This document shows positions 28,113-37,593 of a DNA stretch of 64,000 bases, in pieces (position 1 is the first letter of the stretch; each line of letters starts with the position of its first letter). The notes beneath the pieces were generated by a model, which did no database searches, had not been told where the DNA came from, and saw only the letters and a list, made by a program, of their open reading frames with translations. The position numbers and the translations under genes are program-made. This stretch comes from Fibrivirga algicola (GTDB taxonomy: Bacteria; Bacteroidota; Bacteroidia; Cytophagales; Spirosomataceae). The stretch is from contig NZ_WAEL01000012.1 of the NCBI RefSeq assembly GCF_011742925.1, forward strand, positions 62,001 to 126,000, read 5' to 3'.

Positions 28113-29153
28113 TTACCAGTTGGCCTGCCGAAGTTTTTTAGGTTCGGTAACCAGAATCCCGCCTGTAGGGGGCAATTCGATGAGGCCATCCTGTTTGAAC
28201 TCACTCAATGTACGGATCAATGACTCGTTGGCCGTGCCAACGATGCCTGCCAGATCGGTGCGACTGAGTTGGATAAGACCATCGGGCTGGTGCTCGTGTA
28301 AACGTAGCAGCGTATCGGCTACCCGACGGCGCAACGAATTGTAGGCCATGCCCAGCAGTTGTACCTCACGGTCACCTACCTGACTCGCCAGTAGCTTAAT
28401 GAACTGCGCACTTACGGCCGGGCTGGCCGCCAGGAGCTGCCGAAAATCATCTTGTGGAATGTAAACAAGTACCGAATCTTCCAGCGTCAAGGCTGAATCG
28501 GTGTAATCGCTTTCTTCGAGCAGGGCAAAATAACCGAAGAAATCACCCGCGTTGTAGATGCCCGTAACCAGGCCTTTCCCGTCGGCGGTGCTGCGCATGG
28601 TTTTGACCGTACCTGACTGGATGAAAAACAGGCGCGAGGGTTGGTCGCCTTCCAGATAAACGTACTGCTTCTTCGGTACGGCATGTACCTTCCGATCGGT
28701 TGATAAGCTTTGTAAATCACCCACCTGATGGGTCTCGGCGATGAGCGCCTGGAGCTTGTCTTGCTCCAACTCCGCCTTCAGATTGGTAAAGCGGTTCAAC
28801 CTACCCTCGATGGCGCTGATTAGCTCCGAATCGTCAAAGGGTTTAGTAAGGTAATCGTCGGCCCCCAGTTCCATGCCTTTCCGGAAATCAGTCCGCTCGT
28901 TTTTTGCCGTCAAGAAAATGAACGGGATGCTGGACAGGAGCGGATTTTTATTGAATATATGCAGCACCGCGTAGCCATCCATCACTGGCATCATAATGTC
29001 GCAGATGACCAGATCAGGTCTGCAAACCAAGGCTTTCTCTACACCGACACGGCCGTTTTCAGCCATTACTACCGTATATCCGGTCATTTCCAGAATCTCG
29101 GCGGTGTTTTCCCGGATGTCTTCGTTGTCTTCAATCAACAGAATGGTGTTCAT
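28113..29153 (-). CDS. Response regulator with Crp-type output (receiver-cNMP-HTH)
   Basis: Hybrid regulator of 346 residues. Receiver 1-120: acidic LLIEDNEDIRE, acceptor Asp in LVICDIMMPVMDGYAV, Thr in FIFLTAKNERTD, Lys in YLTKPFDDSE. A linker leads to a cNMP-binding-like barrel (about 150-265; YVYLEGDQPSRLFFIQSGTV, AGDFFGYFALLEE) and a Crp-type winged helix (about 275-340; ISRTDLAGIVGTANESLIRT-like element read as LSRTDLAGIVGTANESLIRT). This couples two-component phosphorylation to a Crp/Fnr-type DNA-binding head. Overlaps its kinase gene by 23 bp. Plausible master regulator of the surrounding stress/fermentation genes. Confidence 0.93.
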   Translation of the reverse strand: MNTILLIEDNEDIRENTAEILEMTGYTVVMAENGRVGVEKALVCRPDLVICDIMMPVMDGYAVLHIFNKNPLLSSIPFIFLTAKNERTDFRKGMELGADDYLTKPFDDSELISAIEGRLNRFTNLKAELEQDKLQALIAETHQVGDLQSLSTDRKVHAVPKKQYVYLEGDQPSRLFFIQSGTVKTMRSTADGKGLVTGIYNAGDFFGYFALLEESDYTDSALTLEDSVLVYIPQDDFRQLLAASPAVSAQFIKLLASQVGDREVQLLGMAYNSLRRRVADTLLRLHEHQPDGLIQLSRTDLAGIVGTANESLIRTLSEFKQDGLIELPPTGGILVTEPKKLRQANW

Positions 29154-30750
29154 AAGGAAGGTGTAAAGTGACGCGTGTACCCTGATTCAATTCACTCTGT
29201 AATACAACATGGCCACCCATGATGGCTACGTAACGACCAACGATATGCAGGCCAAGGCCGGTACCGGCAATGTTGCTTACATTGTTGGCCCGGTAAAAGC
29301 GCTCGAAGAGGTGCTGCTGGTCCTCACTGGAAATGCCGATTCCCTGATCCTGCACCGACAAAGTCAGCACCGACGCCGTACAGCTTCCCGCCACGGTGAC
29401 GGTTGAGCTGGGCCCCGAATACTTAATGGCGTTGGTCAGTAGATTGACCAGCACTTTATGCAACAGGGATGGGTCGAGCCAGACCGGCTCCGGACAGCTG
29501 ATCTGAACAGTTACCGTCTGCTCAGGTTTCATCAGCTCCTGCATATCGGCTACGGTTTCCTGTACCAACTGATCCAGATTAACCCCGGCGACGTGCAGCT
29601 CTACTTTGCCTTCTTCCAGCTTACCCACTAGAAGAAACTCCTCCAGAATATCATTCAGGTGCTTAATTGACGAACGGATACGGTCGAAATGCTTTTTACG
29701 CTTATCGAACTGGGGTACGTCGATCAGTTGCCTTTCCAGGATGGAGGCCGACGTTTTCAGCACGGTCAGGGGCGTGCGAAACTCGTGGGAGGCCATCGAG
29801 ACAAAGCGGGATTTCAGTTCGCCCAGTTTCTGCTCCGTGACCAGGGCGCGTGCCAGTTCGTCTTTCGACTGCCGTAACTGATCAAGGGTGTTCATCAGCG
29901 CATGTGTGCGGTCAGCTACTTTATGTTCCAGTTCAGCGTTGAGTTGCACGATCTGGTCACGTTTTGTCACAAGTTGCTGCTCGGCCTGCTTCTTGAGTGA
30001 GATATCCACGATGTAGGCTACGGCATACAGTTCGTCCTCGAGCCTGAAATAGCTCAGACTAATTTCAACGGGAAACGTGGTACCATCCCGACGGCAGGCC
30101 TGCAGGTCAAGATGTTGGCCCATCATACGTACCTGGGGAGCTTCATTGAACTGACGTCGAAGTAGTTCATGATGGCCGCTCAAGCCCTGAGGTACCAGTT
30201 GTTCGATAAGTAGCGTGGTTAACTGACCGGGTGAATAGCCGAACACAACCTCAGCCAGTTGATTAGCCGACACAATTACGCCTTGCCGGTTGCAGACAAC
30301 AATCGGCAGGGCCGCGTTGCTAAAGATCGCCTCGTAGCGCCGGTGGCTGTGATCTACTTCACGCTCAGCGTCGTGCAGCCTACCCTGATCAATCAGTCGA
30401 ATCAGGGCGTAGGGGCGTTCCTGGGCTATAAATGATGTGACAGTGAGTTGTCCCCAGAATATCCGTCCATCCCGACGGTCAATCTGGACCATCTCCTGGT
30501 ATTCCTTCCCCTCCCGGAGCCGGGACGCTAACAAGGCCCGGTGGTACGCATCCAGGGGCAGGGTCCGCAGTGACTTTGAGCGAATGGGGTCCAGTAATAA
30601 GTCATCCTCCAGCGTGTAGCCAAGCATCGTCAGGCCAGCTTGATTGATGCTCACGAACCGCTCGGAAGTCAGGTCATAGATGCCGATACAATCTACATTC
30701 GTCTTGAACAGCAAGTCAGTCAATGCATTCGAATAGAGATTGGGTAGCAT
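29131..30750 (-). CDS. PAS-domain sensor histidine kinase
   Basis: Cytoplasmic kinase of 539 residues without membrane segments. Two PAS domains: about 10-125 (NVDCIGIYDLTSERFVSINQ) and about 138-250 (YEAIFSNAALPIVVCNRQGV). A coiled coil leads to HisKA (FVSMASHEFRTPLTVLKTSA, phospho-acceptor His) and a HATPase domain (N box LLTNAIKYSG, G box GTGLGLHIVGRYVAIMGG). Cognate of the receiver-Crp regulator, whose gene overlaps it by 23 bp. PAS domains in such a soluble kinase could bind a redox or oxygen cofactor, but no haem or flavin ligand can be fixed from sequence alone. Confidence 0.93.
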   Translation of the reverse strand: MLPNLYSNALTDLLFKTNVDCIGIYDLTSERFVSINQAGLTMLGYTLEDDLLLDPIRSKSLRTLPLDAYHRALLASRLREGKEYQEMVQIDRRDGRIFWGQLTVTSFIAQERPYALIRLIDQGRLHDAEREVDHSHRRYEAIFSNAALPIVVCNRQGVIVSANQLAEVVFGYSPGQLTTLLIEQLVPQGLSGHHELLRRQFNEAPQVRMMGQHLDLQACRRDGTTFPVEISLSYFRLEDELYAVAYIVDISLKKQAEQQLVTKRDQIVQLNAELEHKVADRTHALMNTLDQLRQSKDELARALVTEQKLGELKSRFVSMASHEFRTPLTVLKTSASILERQLIDVPQFDKRKKHFDRIRSSIKHLNDILEEFLLVGKLEEGKVELHVAGVNLDQLVQETVADMQELMKPEQTVTVQISCPEPVWLDPSLLHKVLVNLLTNAIKYSGPSSTVTVAGSCTASVLTLSVQDQGIGISSEDQQHLFERFYRANNVSNIAGTGLGLHIVGRYVAIMGGHVVLQSELNQGTRVTLHLPYEHHSVD

Positions 30751-30949
30751 ATCGGGTTCTACACGGATAGGGAAGATACGGGTGAGTTTATCGGATTAGG
30801 TGAATAGTTTGGAATCTGACTCAACGGGCCAACAATCACGGGCTCTGCTGATGTGCGTCAAGATCATTTGTGGGGTAAACAGTCAGTTTTGTATCCGTTT
30901 AAGCGGTTGTCTCTTCACAGCTGTTGAAGCCAATCCGTACCCACCAATC

Positions 30950-31288
30950 ATGAAAAAAGCATCCGCTACTCAACCAAATACAGCGCTACGGTCGGCTCAG
31001 TCTGCCGTTTTGCTGATCTTTTTTATGCCTGCCAACCTGAATACCCATCCGCACCGTGCGCTACTTACGGCACTGGCTGAGTCAATTCAAGCGCAGTTTG
31101 GCTCGCACCTGCGCGTGCTTCAGATCGATGAAGTCGAGAATCCTGACGTAATGTCGAGTTTCGGCATCACCGAGACCCCCACGTTTGTGCTCGTTAAACA
31201 GGGCGTCGAACTCTGGCGGCAGGTAGGGATTTGCACCGAGAAAGTGCTGGTCAGTCTAATTCGCCAGCATCTTACCGACAACAAATAG
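30950..31288 (+). CDS. Thioredoxin-fold protein lacking the CxxC motif
   Basis: An open frame runs from 30800, but the ATG at 30950 (MKKASATQPNT) is the better start, giving 112 residues. The fold matches thioredoxin: beta strand SAVLLIFFMPANL, helix, LRVLQIDEVENPDVMSSFGI and the cis-Pro loop ETPTFVLVKQGVELWRQVG. Where WCGPC normally stands there is MPANLNTH, so the protein cannot do dithiol exchange. It may act as a chaperone or binding protein. Divergent from the PAS kinase gene at 30750. Confidence 0.7.
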   Translation: MKKASATQPNTALRSAQSAVLLIFFMPANLNTHPHRALLTALAESIQAQFGSHLRVLQIDEVENPDVMSSFGITETPTFVLVKQGVELWRQVGICTEKVLVSLIRQHLTDNK

Positions 31289-31452
31289 GCCCACCAACGG
31301 CCAGCACGTAGTCCTTCACGATTAATCCAGGGCTCTAGTAGCGAATCAGTGGGCTGCCTGACGGGTGTCATGGATACACCTCACGGCAGTGCTCACCTTT
31401 GTGGTACCCGATGTCAGCAACGGCTTTGGGCTGATGCTGACACTCAACCACT

Positions 31453-32100
31453 ATGACCGAACAAACTGGCAACAAGCGGCTTACCACACTCTTCATCGAC
31501 ATTGGTGGCGTGTTATTGTCCAATGGATGGGGCCACGAAGCCCGCCAACGAGCGGCCATTCGGTTCAAGCTCGATCTGCCCGAGTTGGAAAAGCGACACC
31601 TGCTGACCTTCGCCACCTACGAACTGGGTAAACTAACCTTGACGGACTACCTTGGCTTCCTGGTTTTCTACGAAAAGAAGGCGTTCTCAATGGCTGATTT
31701 TCGGGCCTTCATGTTTGCTCAGTCAACACCCATGCCCGCCATGATTGCGCTGATACGCCAGCTAAAACAGACGTACCAGTTAAAAATTGTGGTGGTCAGC
31801 AATGAAGGGCGCGAACTGAACCGTCACCGTACTCAAACGTTTGCTCTCAACGGCTTTGTCGATTGCTTTATCTCGTCCTCCTTCGTGCAACTACGCAAAC
31901 CTGACGCGGATATATACCGGCTTGCCCTCGACATCGCCCAGGTGTCAGTTAATGAAGTCCTCTATCTGGACGATCAGCCCCTGTTCATCGACGTTGCCCG
32001 GAAACTGGGCATTCAAAGCATTTGCCACCTCGATTACCCCACTACGGCTGCTGAATTGGCTTCACTGGGTTTTTCGGTTACGCATCACGAACGCGTTTAG
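31453..32100 (+). CDS. HAD-superfamily hydrolase
   Basis: HAD subfamily IA-type phosphatase of 215 residues. Motif I TLFIDIGGVLLSNGW (nucleophile Asp), motif II VVVSNEGREL, motif III Lys in QLRKPDADIYRLAL and motif IV VLYLDDQPLFIDVA. Cytoplasmic. It precedes phosphoketolase by 73 bp on the same strand, so a sugar-phosphate or phosphoglycolate-type substrate is plausible, but the substrate cannot be read from the sequence. Confidence 0.9.
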   Translation: MTEQTGNKRLTTLFIDIGGVLLSNGWGHEARQRAAIRFKLDLPELEKRHLLTFATYELGKLTLTDYLGFLVFYEKKAFSMADFRAFMFAQSTPMPAMIALIRQLKQTYQLKIVVVSNEGRELNRHRTQTFALNGFVDCFISSSFVQLRKPDADIYRLALDIAQVSVNEVLYLDDQPLFIDVARKLGIQSICHLDYPTTAAELASLGFSVTHHERV

Positions 32101-32173
32101 TTCGGCGCTTACGCTTTACAAAGCGTTGTAAACCCTCATTTTCTGTCTCTTACCTACTCAATATCTATACGTT

Positions 32174-34555
32174 ATGCATACTACCGATCAGGCCGTTGAC
32201 GCCCTATCGCCGACGCTGCTGCACCAAATTGATGCCTACTGGCGTGCGGCCAACTACCTGTCTGTCGGCCAGATTTACCTACGCGACAATCCCCTGTTGC
32301 ACGAGCCGCTTGCGCTGAACCACATCAAGAAAATGCTGTTGGGCCACTGGGGCACTACACCGGGGCAAAACTTCATTTACGTACACCTGAACCGGGTCAT
32401 CAAGGCGCATGATCTGAACATGATCTACCTCTCCGGGCCAGGTCATGGCGGCCCGGCGGTGGTGGCCAATACGTACCTGGAAGGCACTTACAGCGAGGTG
32501 TACCCCCACATCACGCAGGATGAATCGGGGCTCCAAAAGCTGTTTACGCAGTTCTCCTATCCCGGCGGCATTTCGAGCCATGCGTCTCCGCAAACACCGG
32601 GCTCCATTCATGAAGGCGGTGAACTAGGGTATTCGCTCAGCCATGCTTTCGGCGCCGTGTTTGACAATCCCGATTTGATTGCAGCCTGTGTCATTGGCGA
32701 TGGAGAGGCCGAAACCGGCCCACTGGCCACGGCCTGGCACTCCAATAAGTTTCTGAATCCAGTCAGCGACGGGGCTGTGTTGCCCATTTTGCACCTGAAC
32801 GGCTATAAAATTTCGAACCCCACCGTGCTGGCCCGTATCTCGCATGAGGAACTGGATCAGTTACTGCGTGGCTATGGCTGGACTCCCATTTTTGTGGAAG
32901 GGCACGAGCCGGCACTGATGCACCAGGCTATGGCAGCCGCCCTTGATACGGCCATTGCCGAGATCAAACGGTACCAGTATGAAGCCCGAAGTGAAGACAG
33001 TACCGACCGTCCCCGCTGGCCGGTTATTGTGCTGAAGTCTCCCAAAGGCTGGACTGGCCCCAAAGTCATCGACGGCTTGCCCAATGAAGGCACGTTCCGG
33101 GCGCACCAGGTTCCCTTGTCGGTGTCGGCCACTACGCCACCAGCACATCTGGAACAGCTCGAGGCCTGGCTCAAAAGCTACAGGCCCAACGAGCTCTTCG
33201 ACGCGACGGGGCGGTTGCTGCCCGAATTGGCCGGCCTGGCTCCGGCCGGTGACCGGCGGATGGGAGCCAACCCCAACGCGAACGGTGGGCTTTTACTGCG
33301 TGGACTACTCATGCCCGACTACAGGGATTATGCCGTACACGTACCTGCGCCCGGGGTTACTCTCGCCAGCGACACGGGCGTTAGTGGCCAGTTTCTGCGT
33401 GATGTGGTCCGGCTGAATCAGGAGCCCCGCAACTTCCGCGTGTTTGGTCCCGACGAAACCCTGTCGAATCGACTGGAAGCCATTTTTGAAGCTACCAACC
33501 GGCAGTGGGATGCCCCCGTTGCCGAAAACGATCAGTTTCTGGCCCCGGAGGGTAGCGTATTGGAAATGCTCAGCGAACACCAGTGTCAGGGTTGGCTGGA
33601 GGGCTACCTGCTCACCGGGCGGCACGGGTTATTCAACTCCTACGAAGCCTTCGTGCACATCGTCGATTCGATGTTCAATCAGCACGCCAAATGGCTGAAA
33701 ACAAGTCTGGCAATACCTTGGCGCCGTAACATTGCCTCGCTCAATTACCTGCTGACCTCCACCGTCTGGCGGCAGGATCATAATGGATTCACGCACCAGG
33801 ATCCTGGCTTTATCGATCACGTGATCAATAAAAAGGCGGGTATCGTGCGGGTGTACCTGCCTCCCGATGCCAACTGTCTGCTGTCGGTGATGGATCATTG
33901 CCTGCGTTCGCGTCATTACGTCAACGTGATTGTTGCGGGCAAGCACCCGGCTCCGCAATGGCTCTGCATAGAGGATGCCCGCATTCACTGCGCTCAGGGA
34001 ATCGGTATCTGGTCGTGGGCCAGCAACGATCAGAACGTTGAACCCGATGTGGTGATGGCGTGCTGTGGCGACGTACCCACGCTGGAAACACTGGCGGCCG
34101 TAACCCTGCTGAGGGAGCACCTCCCCGAGCTTAAAATCCGGGTTGTCAACGTGGTCGACCTGCTCAAGCTGGAGCAACGCACCAACCACACACATGGACT
34201 GACCGATGCCGATTACGATGCCCTGTTCACGAAAGACAAACCGGTGATTTTTGCGTTTCACGGCTACCCGTGGCTAGTCCACCGGCTGACCTACAACCGT
34301 AGCAACAACGTGAACATGCACGTGCATGGTTACCGGGAAGAAGGCACCATCACCACCGCTTTCGACATGACGGTTCTCAACGAACTCGATCGGTTCCACC
34401 TGGCGATGGATGTATTGGACCGGTTACCTCAACTCGGTAACCGGGGAGCGTATCTGAAGCAACTGCTGAAGATAAAGCTGGTTGAACATAAACAGTACAT
34501 CACGGAACACGGCGAAGATATGCCCTCTGTCCGCCACTGGACCTGGACCCTTTGA
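32174..34555 (+). CDS. xfp: Phosphoketolase (xylulose-5-phosphate/fructose-6-phosphate)
   Basis: Thiamine-diphosphate enzyme of 793 residues that splits xylulose 5-phosphate (and usually fructose 6-phosphate) with phosphate into acetyl-phosphate plus glyceraldehyde 3-phosphate (or erythrose 4-phosphate). Family motifs are clear: [40 protein letters not shown], the diphosphate/Mg site [20 protein letters not shown] and [20 protein letters not shown]. Length is typical. The aldolase gene starts 3 bp after its stop, so the two form one operon with the HAD gene. Acetyl-phosphate would feed acetate kinase encoded at 17124. Confidence 0.97.
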   Translation: MHTTDQAVDALSPTLLHQIDAYWRAANYLSVGQIYLRDNPLLHEPLALNHIKKMLLGHWGTTPGQNFIYVHLNRVIKAHDLNMIYLSGPGHGGPAVVANTYLEGTYSEVYPHITQDESGLQKLFTQFSYPGGISSHASPQTPGSIHEGGELGYSLSHAFGAVFDNPDLIAACVIGDGEAETGPLATAWHSNKFLNPVSDGAVLPILHLNGYKISNPTVLARISHEELDQLLRGYGWTPIFVEGHEPALMHQAMAAALDTAIAEIKRYQYEARSEDSTDRPRWPVIVLKSPKGWTGPKVIDGLPNEGTFRAHQVPLSVSATTPPAHLEQLEAWLKSYRPNELFDATGRLLPELAGLAPAGDRRMGANPNANGGLLLRGLLMPDYRDYAVHVPAPGVTLASDTGVSGQFLRDVVRLNQEPRNFRVFGPDETLSNRLEAIFEATNRQWDAPVAENDQFLAPEGSVLEMLSEHQCQGWLEGYLLTGRHGLFNSYEAFVHIVDSMFNQHAKWLKTSLAIPWRRNIASLNYLLTSTVWRQDHNGFTHQDPGFIDHVINKKAGIVRVYLPPDANCLLSVMDHCLRSRHYVNVIVAGKHPAPQWLCIEDARIHCAQGIGIWSWASNDQNVEPDVVMACCGDVPTLETLAAVTLLREHLPELKIRVVNVVDLLKLEQRTNHTHGLTDADYDALFTKDKPVIFAFHGYPWLVHRLTYNRSNNVNMHVHGYREEGTITTAFDMTVLNELDRFHLAMDVLDRLPQLGNRGAYLKQLLKIKLVEHKQYITEHGEDMPSVRHWTWTL

Positions 34556-34558
34556 GCT

Positions 34559-35617
34559 ATGAACACACACGAACTATTGATTACGACGCACGCCCTGCTC
34601 TCTGCTCATAAGGGCTTACTGGCTATGGACGAGAGTACGTCTACCTGCAACGCCCGCTTTGCCGAACTGGGCATTGCCCAAACGGTCGAAGCCAGACGGT
34701 CGTATCGGGAGCTGCTCATCACTACCCCCCGTCTGCACGAATGTATCAGCGGGGCGATTCTCGTCGATGAGACGATCCGGCAGTCAATGCCAGACGGACG
34801 GTCATTTGTAGACGTGCTGACTAAGGCGGGCATTTTACCTGGAATCAAAGTGGATCTGGGCGTAAAGGAACTGGCTGGTTTTCCGGGCGAAAAAATCACT
34901 GAAGGGCTGGACGGGCTCCGTCAGCGGCTAACCGATTACCGACAGATGGGGGCCCGGTTTGCCAAATGGCGGGTTGTCATCTCGCTAAGCGAATCAGGCA
35001 GTAAGCTGCTGCCAACGACGGCTTGCGTGGAGGCCAATATGCACGACCTGGCCCGGTTCGCGGCCCTTTGTCAGGAAGCAGACCTGGTTCCCATCGTGGA
35101 GCCGGAAGTGCTAATGGCTGGCTCCCACTCGATTGCTCGTTGTGAAGAGGTAACTGAACGGGTGTTGCGCACCCTTTTTCGTCACCTCAATGAACAGCAG
35201 GTACAATTGGAAGGCATGATCTTAAAAACGGGAATGGTTGTTGCCGGTTATTCATGCACGGATCAGGCGACGGCTGACGAAGTGGCAGCAGCTACGCTAC
35301 GTTGTTTAAAACGAACGGTACCGGCCGCAGTACCGGGTGTTGCCTTTCTGTCGGGTGGTCAAACGCCCGACCAGGCTTCCACCAATCTGAATGCCATGCA
35401 CGTGTATACGGATAAACAGGTGCCCTGGGTGTTGACCTTCTCATTTGCCCGAGCGATTCAGCAGCCCGCCATGGCCCTTTGGAATGGTCAGTCTGAAAAC
35501 GTGGCGGTTGCGCAGAAGTCTCTTCTCTATAGGGCCGGTTGTAACAGTGCGGCAACCATGGGCAAGTACCGGACAGCAGATCATACGGTTATCCCAGCAC
35601 GGGCTCTTCAAGCCTGA
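34559..35617 (+). CDS. Class I fructose-bisphosphate aldolase
   Basis: Schiff-base aldolase of 352 residues of the animal/plant-like class I type, interconverting fructose 1,6-bisphosphate with dihydroxyacetone phosphate and glyceraldehyde 3-phosphate. Motifs: HKGLLAMDESTSTCNARF at the N-terminus, GARFAKWRVVISL (active-site Lys), LVPIVEPEVLMAGSHS and EGMILKTGMVVAGY (Schiff-base Lys region), then VAFLSGGQTPDQASTNLNAM. Normal length. Only 3 bp after phosphoketolase; it would return triose phosphate to hexose phosphate for another phosphoketolase round. Confidence 0.95.
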   Translation: MNTHELLITTHALLSAHKGLLAMDESTSTCNARFAELGIAQTVEARRSYRELLITTPRLHECISGAILVDETIRQSMPDGRSFVDVLTKAGILPGIKVDLGVKELAGFPGEKITEGLDGLRQRLTDYRQMGARFAKWRVVISLSESGSKLLPTTACVEANMHDLARFAALCQEADLVPIVEPEVLMAGSHSIARCEEVTERVLRTLFRHLNEQQVQLEGMILKTGMVVAGYSCTDQATADEVAAATLRCLKRTVPAAVPGVAFLSGGQTPDQASTNLNAMHVYTDKQVPWVLTFSFARAIQQPAMALWNGQSENVAVAQKSLLYRAGCNSAATMGKYRTADHTVIPARALQA

Positions 35618-35645
35618 GAAGGACAAACACCGGATTTGCAGGAAG

Positions 35646-35696
35646 AAAAAGGAAGCTGGAACATACCTGACTCAGGTACGTTCCAGCTTCCTTTTT
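35646..35696. terminator. Bidirectional intrinsic terminator
   Basis: Arms 35646-35670 and 35672-35696, 25 nt each with one mismatch, bounded by AAAAA and TTTTT runs. It lies between the convergent aldolase and SDR genes and can end transcripts from both sides. The stem contains a CAGGTACGT motif. Confidence 0.85.
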
Positions 35697-35786
35697 CATA
35701 AGTCTCTAATCGGACTAAGCATTTTCAATAGTCTGCTCGCCTTTGCAATCCGGATAAATCCACAGGAGAAAGCAGTCAAATCGCTA

Positions 35787-36581
35787 TTAGCACATAGCGC
35801 CCCCGTCAATCACCAGTTGAGTTCCGTTGCAATAGGAAGAGTCGTCGGAGGCCAAGTAGATAAATGCTTTGGCTATTTCATCGGGCAGGCCGAGCCGTTT
35901 CATGGGTGTACCGTCAATCCAGCTTTGGCGAATGGCAGCTGGAGCCTGCGCCAACAAGGGCGTATCGATGTAATAGGGACAAATGGCATTGGCCCGAATA
36001 CGCTGTTCGGCATATTGCACGGCAATGTTCTGTGTCAGCCCAAGCACGCCATGCTTCGCTGCTGTATAGGGAGCTAAACCGTGTTCGGCCTTCAAACCGG
36101 CCAGCGAAGCCATATTGACGATTACGCCACCACCCTGCTTCAGGAACTGCTGCAACTCATATTTCACGCAGTAAAACTGACCCGTCAAATTCACATCGAT
36201 GATTCGCTGCCAGACAGCATCGTCCATGTCATGAATACCCCCGTATGGTCCGCCAATACCAGCATTATTCAGGGCAATGTCCAGCCGGCCAAACTGAGCA
36301 ACGGTTGCCTCGACGGCGGCTTTTACACTGGCGGAACTGGCTACGTCAATGGGAACGAAAAGGGCGGCCGAGGCTATTTCGCTCAGTTCACGCATGGTTT
36401 CTTCGTGGGCACTGTTAGCCAGATCAGCGATAACGACCCTGGCCCCTTCTCTGGCTGCCTGCAGGGCGCAGGCTTTACCGATACCGGCATTGCCACCGGT
36501 AATAAACACTACTTTGTCGGCTAGTCGACGCAAACGTACTGGGGCAACGGGATAAGCCGACGCAAAAATTGGGTTTTCCAT
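35787..36581 (-). CDS. Short-chain dehydrogenase/reductase
   Basis: Classical SDR of 264 residues. Nucleotide-binding FITGGNAGIGKACALQAARE, ALNNAGIGGPYGG, catalytic Ser region VIVNMASLAGLK and the YxxxK pair in YTAAKHGVLGLTQ. IADLA with an Asp after strand 2 suggests NAD(H) preference. The carboxy end YCNGTQLVIDGGAMC is typical of glucose/alcohol dehydrogenase-type SDRs. Next to the Dps gene (15 bp) on the same strand, within the stress group. Substrate unknown. Confidence 0.93.
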   Translation of the reverse strand: MENPIFASAYPVAPVRLRRLADKVVFITGGNAGIGKACALQAAREGARVVIADLANSAHEETMRELSEIASAALFVPIDVASSASVKAAVEATVAQFGRLDIALNNAGIGGPYGGIHDMDDAVWQRIIDVNLTGQFYCVKYELQQFLKQGGGVIVNMASLAGLKAEHGLAPYTAAKHGVLGLTQNIAVQYAEQRIRANAICPYYIDTPLLAQAPAAIRQSWIDGTPMKRLGLPDEIAKAFIYLASDDSSYCNGTQLVIDGGAMC

Positions 36582-36596
36582 AAGGTTGTTTTGTGG

Positions 36597-37151
36597 TTAC
36601 CGCATGTGGCTACGTAACTGCCAGACCTGTTTGTCAAGCATACGGCTTAGTGTGTCTAACAGCTGAGAGGTAGTACTATCCACTGAGCCAAGTTGCTCGA
36701 TACGCTGACGAATCCGAACCGCTACAATGTAGGTACGTTCGGTCATGCTGGTCAACAAGTGACATTCAGCCAGAAAGCCTGTTGGTAACTCGCCGAGATT
36801 GGCGGTTTCGGCCACGGTTGCCAGCCGCAGATCAACCGGTGAGCCAATGTGCAGCGACCGTTCAGCAATCTGATCACTAAAGTTCAGGTACTCGGCCGCG
36901 TATTCGTTCATTCTATCGTGGAGTGCGTAAAAAAGTGCCCCCTGAACATTCCATCGTGCCTGTTTGGCACTCAAGTGTAGCGCTACCAATTCTGCCAGCG
37001 TTGCCTGAAGGATCCCGACGACGAGAATTTTCTGGTCTGGGTTAGCTACATCAAAGGGTACCCACTCGTTAGCCTCGAATTGGTTGAAGTTGGCCAGTTC
37101 GTCGGCATTACGAGTGGATGCTACCGGAACGGCTGCGTGATCTTTTTTCAT
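36597..37151 (-). CDS. Dps/ferritin-like protein with altered ferroxidase residues
   Basis: Dps-family protein of 184 residues that would form a dodecamer protecting DNA and iron stores. The core motif reads KQARWNVQGALFYALHDRMN followed by EYAAEYLNFSDQIAERSL. Aligned without gaps to Escherichia coli Dps, the ferroxidase ligands at His51 and Asp67 are Arg and Asn here, while His63, Asp78 and Glu82 are kept. Iron oxidation at the canonical dimer-interface site is therefore probably weakened. The N-terminal 25 residues are charged and could touch DNA. Located 15 bp upstream of the SDR gene on the same strand. Confidence 0.9.
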   Translation of the reverse strand: MKKDHAAVPVASTRNADELANFNQFEANEWVPFDVANPDQKILVVGILQATLAELVALHLSAKQARWNVQGALFYALHDRMNEYAAEYLNFSDQIAERSLHIGSPVDLRLATVAETANLGELPTGFLAECHLLTSMTERTYIVAVRIRQRIEQLGSVDSTTSQLLDTLSRMLDKQVWQLRSHMR

Positions 37152-37187
37152 GTATCCAGGTACGTTCCGGCTAGCTGCCTGTAAACC

Positions 37188-37487
37188 TTAAATTTTCGCC
37201 TTAACCTTCGAGACATCTTTTTTTACCTGGTCTTTCAGGAGCTTTTTCTTTCCTGTTCGCAGTGCTTTTCGGTCAGCCTGAACAGCAGGTTTATCCTCGT
37301 TCACTTTATCATATTCTTTTTGGTCCCTCAGGGTGGTCAGCGTTGCTTTGTCCTCAGCTACCGTTGCTTTTCGGGTGACCAAAACAGCTTCGTTGCGGGC
37401 TTTCGTGTTTTGTTTCTTGGTTTGAGCCTGAGCTGCTGAAAAGAGCGTTGCCAGACAGAGCGCGCTACAAATGATTATTTTTTTCAT
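37188..37487 (-). CDS. Small secreted Lys-rich protein
   Basis: Protein of 99 residues with a signal peptide (KIIICSALCLATLFSAAQAQ) and a mature part rich in Lys, Asp, Ala and Arg with no recognisable domain (RNEAVLVTRKATVAEDKATL, KKKLLKDQVKKDVSKVKAKI). Same architecture as the 27542 protein. 36 bp upstream of dps on the same strand, so likely part of the same stress-induced unit. Confidence 0.7.
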   Translation of the reverse strand: MKKIIICSALCLATLFSAAQAQTKKQNTKARNEAVLVTRKATVAEDKATLTTLRDQKEYDKVNEDKPAVQADRKALRTGKKKLLKDQVKKDVSKVKAKI

Positions 37488-37560
37488 GTTCGTATATTAT
37501 CAATGAACTACCAATTGTGAGAGAGGGAAATCGATCGGGCGGGGTAACCACCCGTGAAAT

Positions 37561-37590
37561 CTTAGAGCGGAGATTAGTCCCCGCTCTAAG
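37561..37590 (-). terminator. Terminator hairpin after the BON-domain gene
   Basis: Perfect 10-bp stem CTTAGAGCGG / CCGCTCTAAG with a 10-nt loop, immediately past the stop of the BON gene on the minus strand. Confidence 0.7.
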
Positions 37591-37593
37591 TAA

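Noticed and set aside
33629-34261. 210-codon ORF antisense to phosphoketolase
   Set aside because: Lies wholly inside a well supported gene on the other strand and has no recognisable domain.
35445-36077. 210-codon plus-strand ORF spanning the aldolase end and the SDR gene
   Set aside because: Crosses a strong terminator and overlaps two real genes in other frames.
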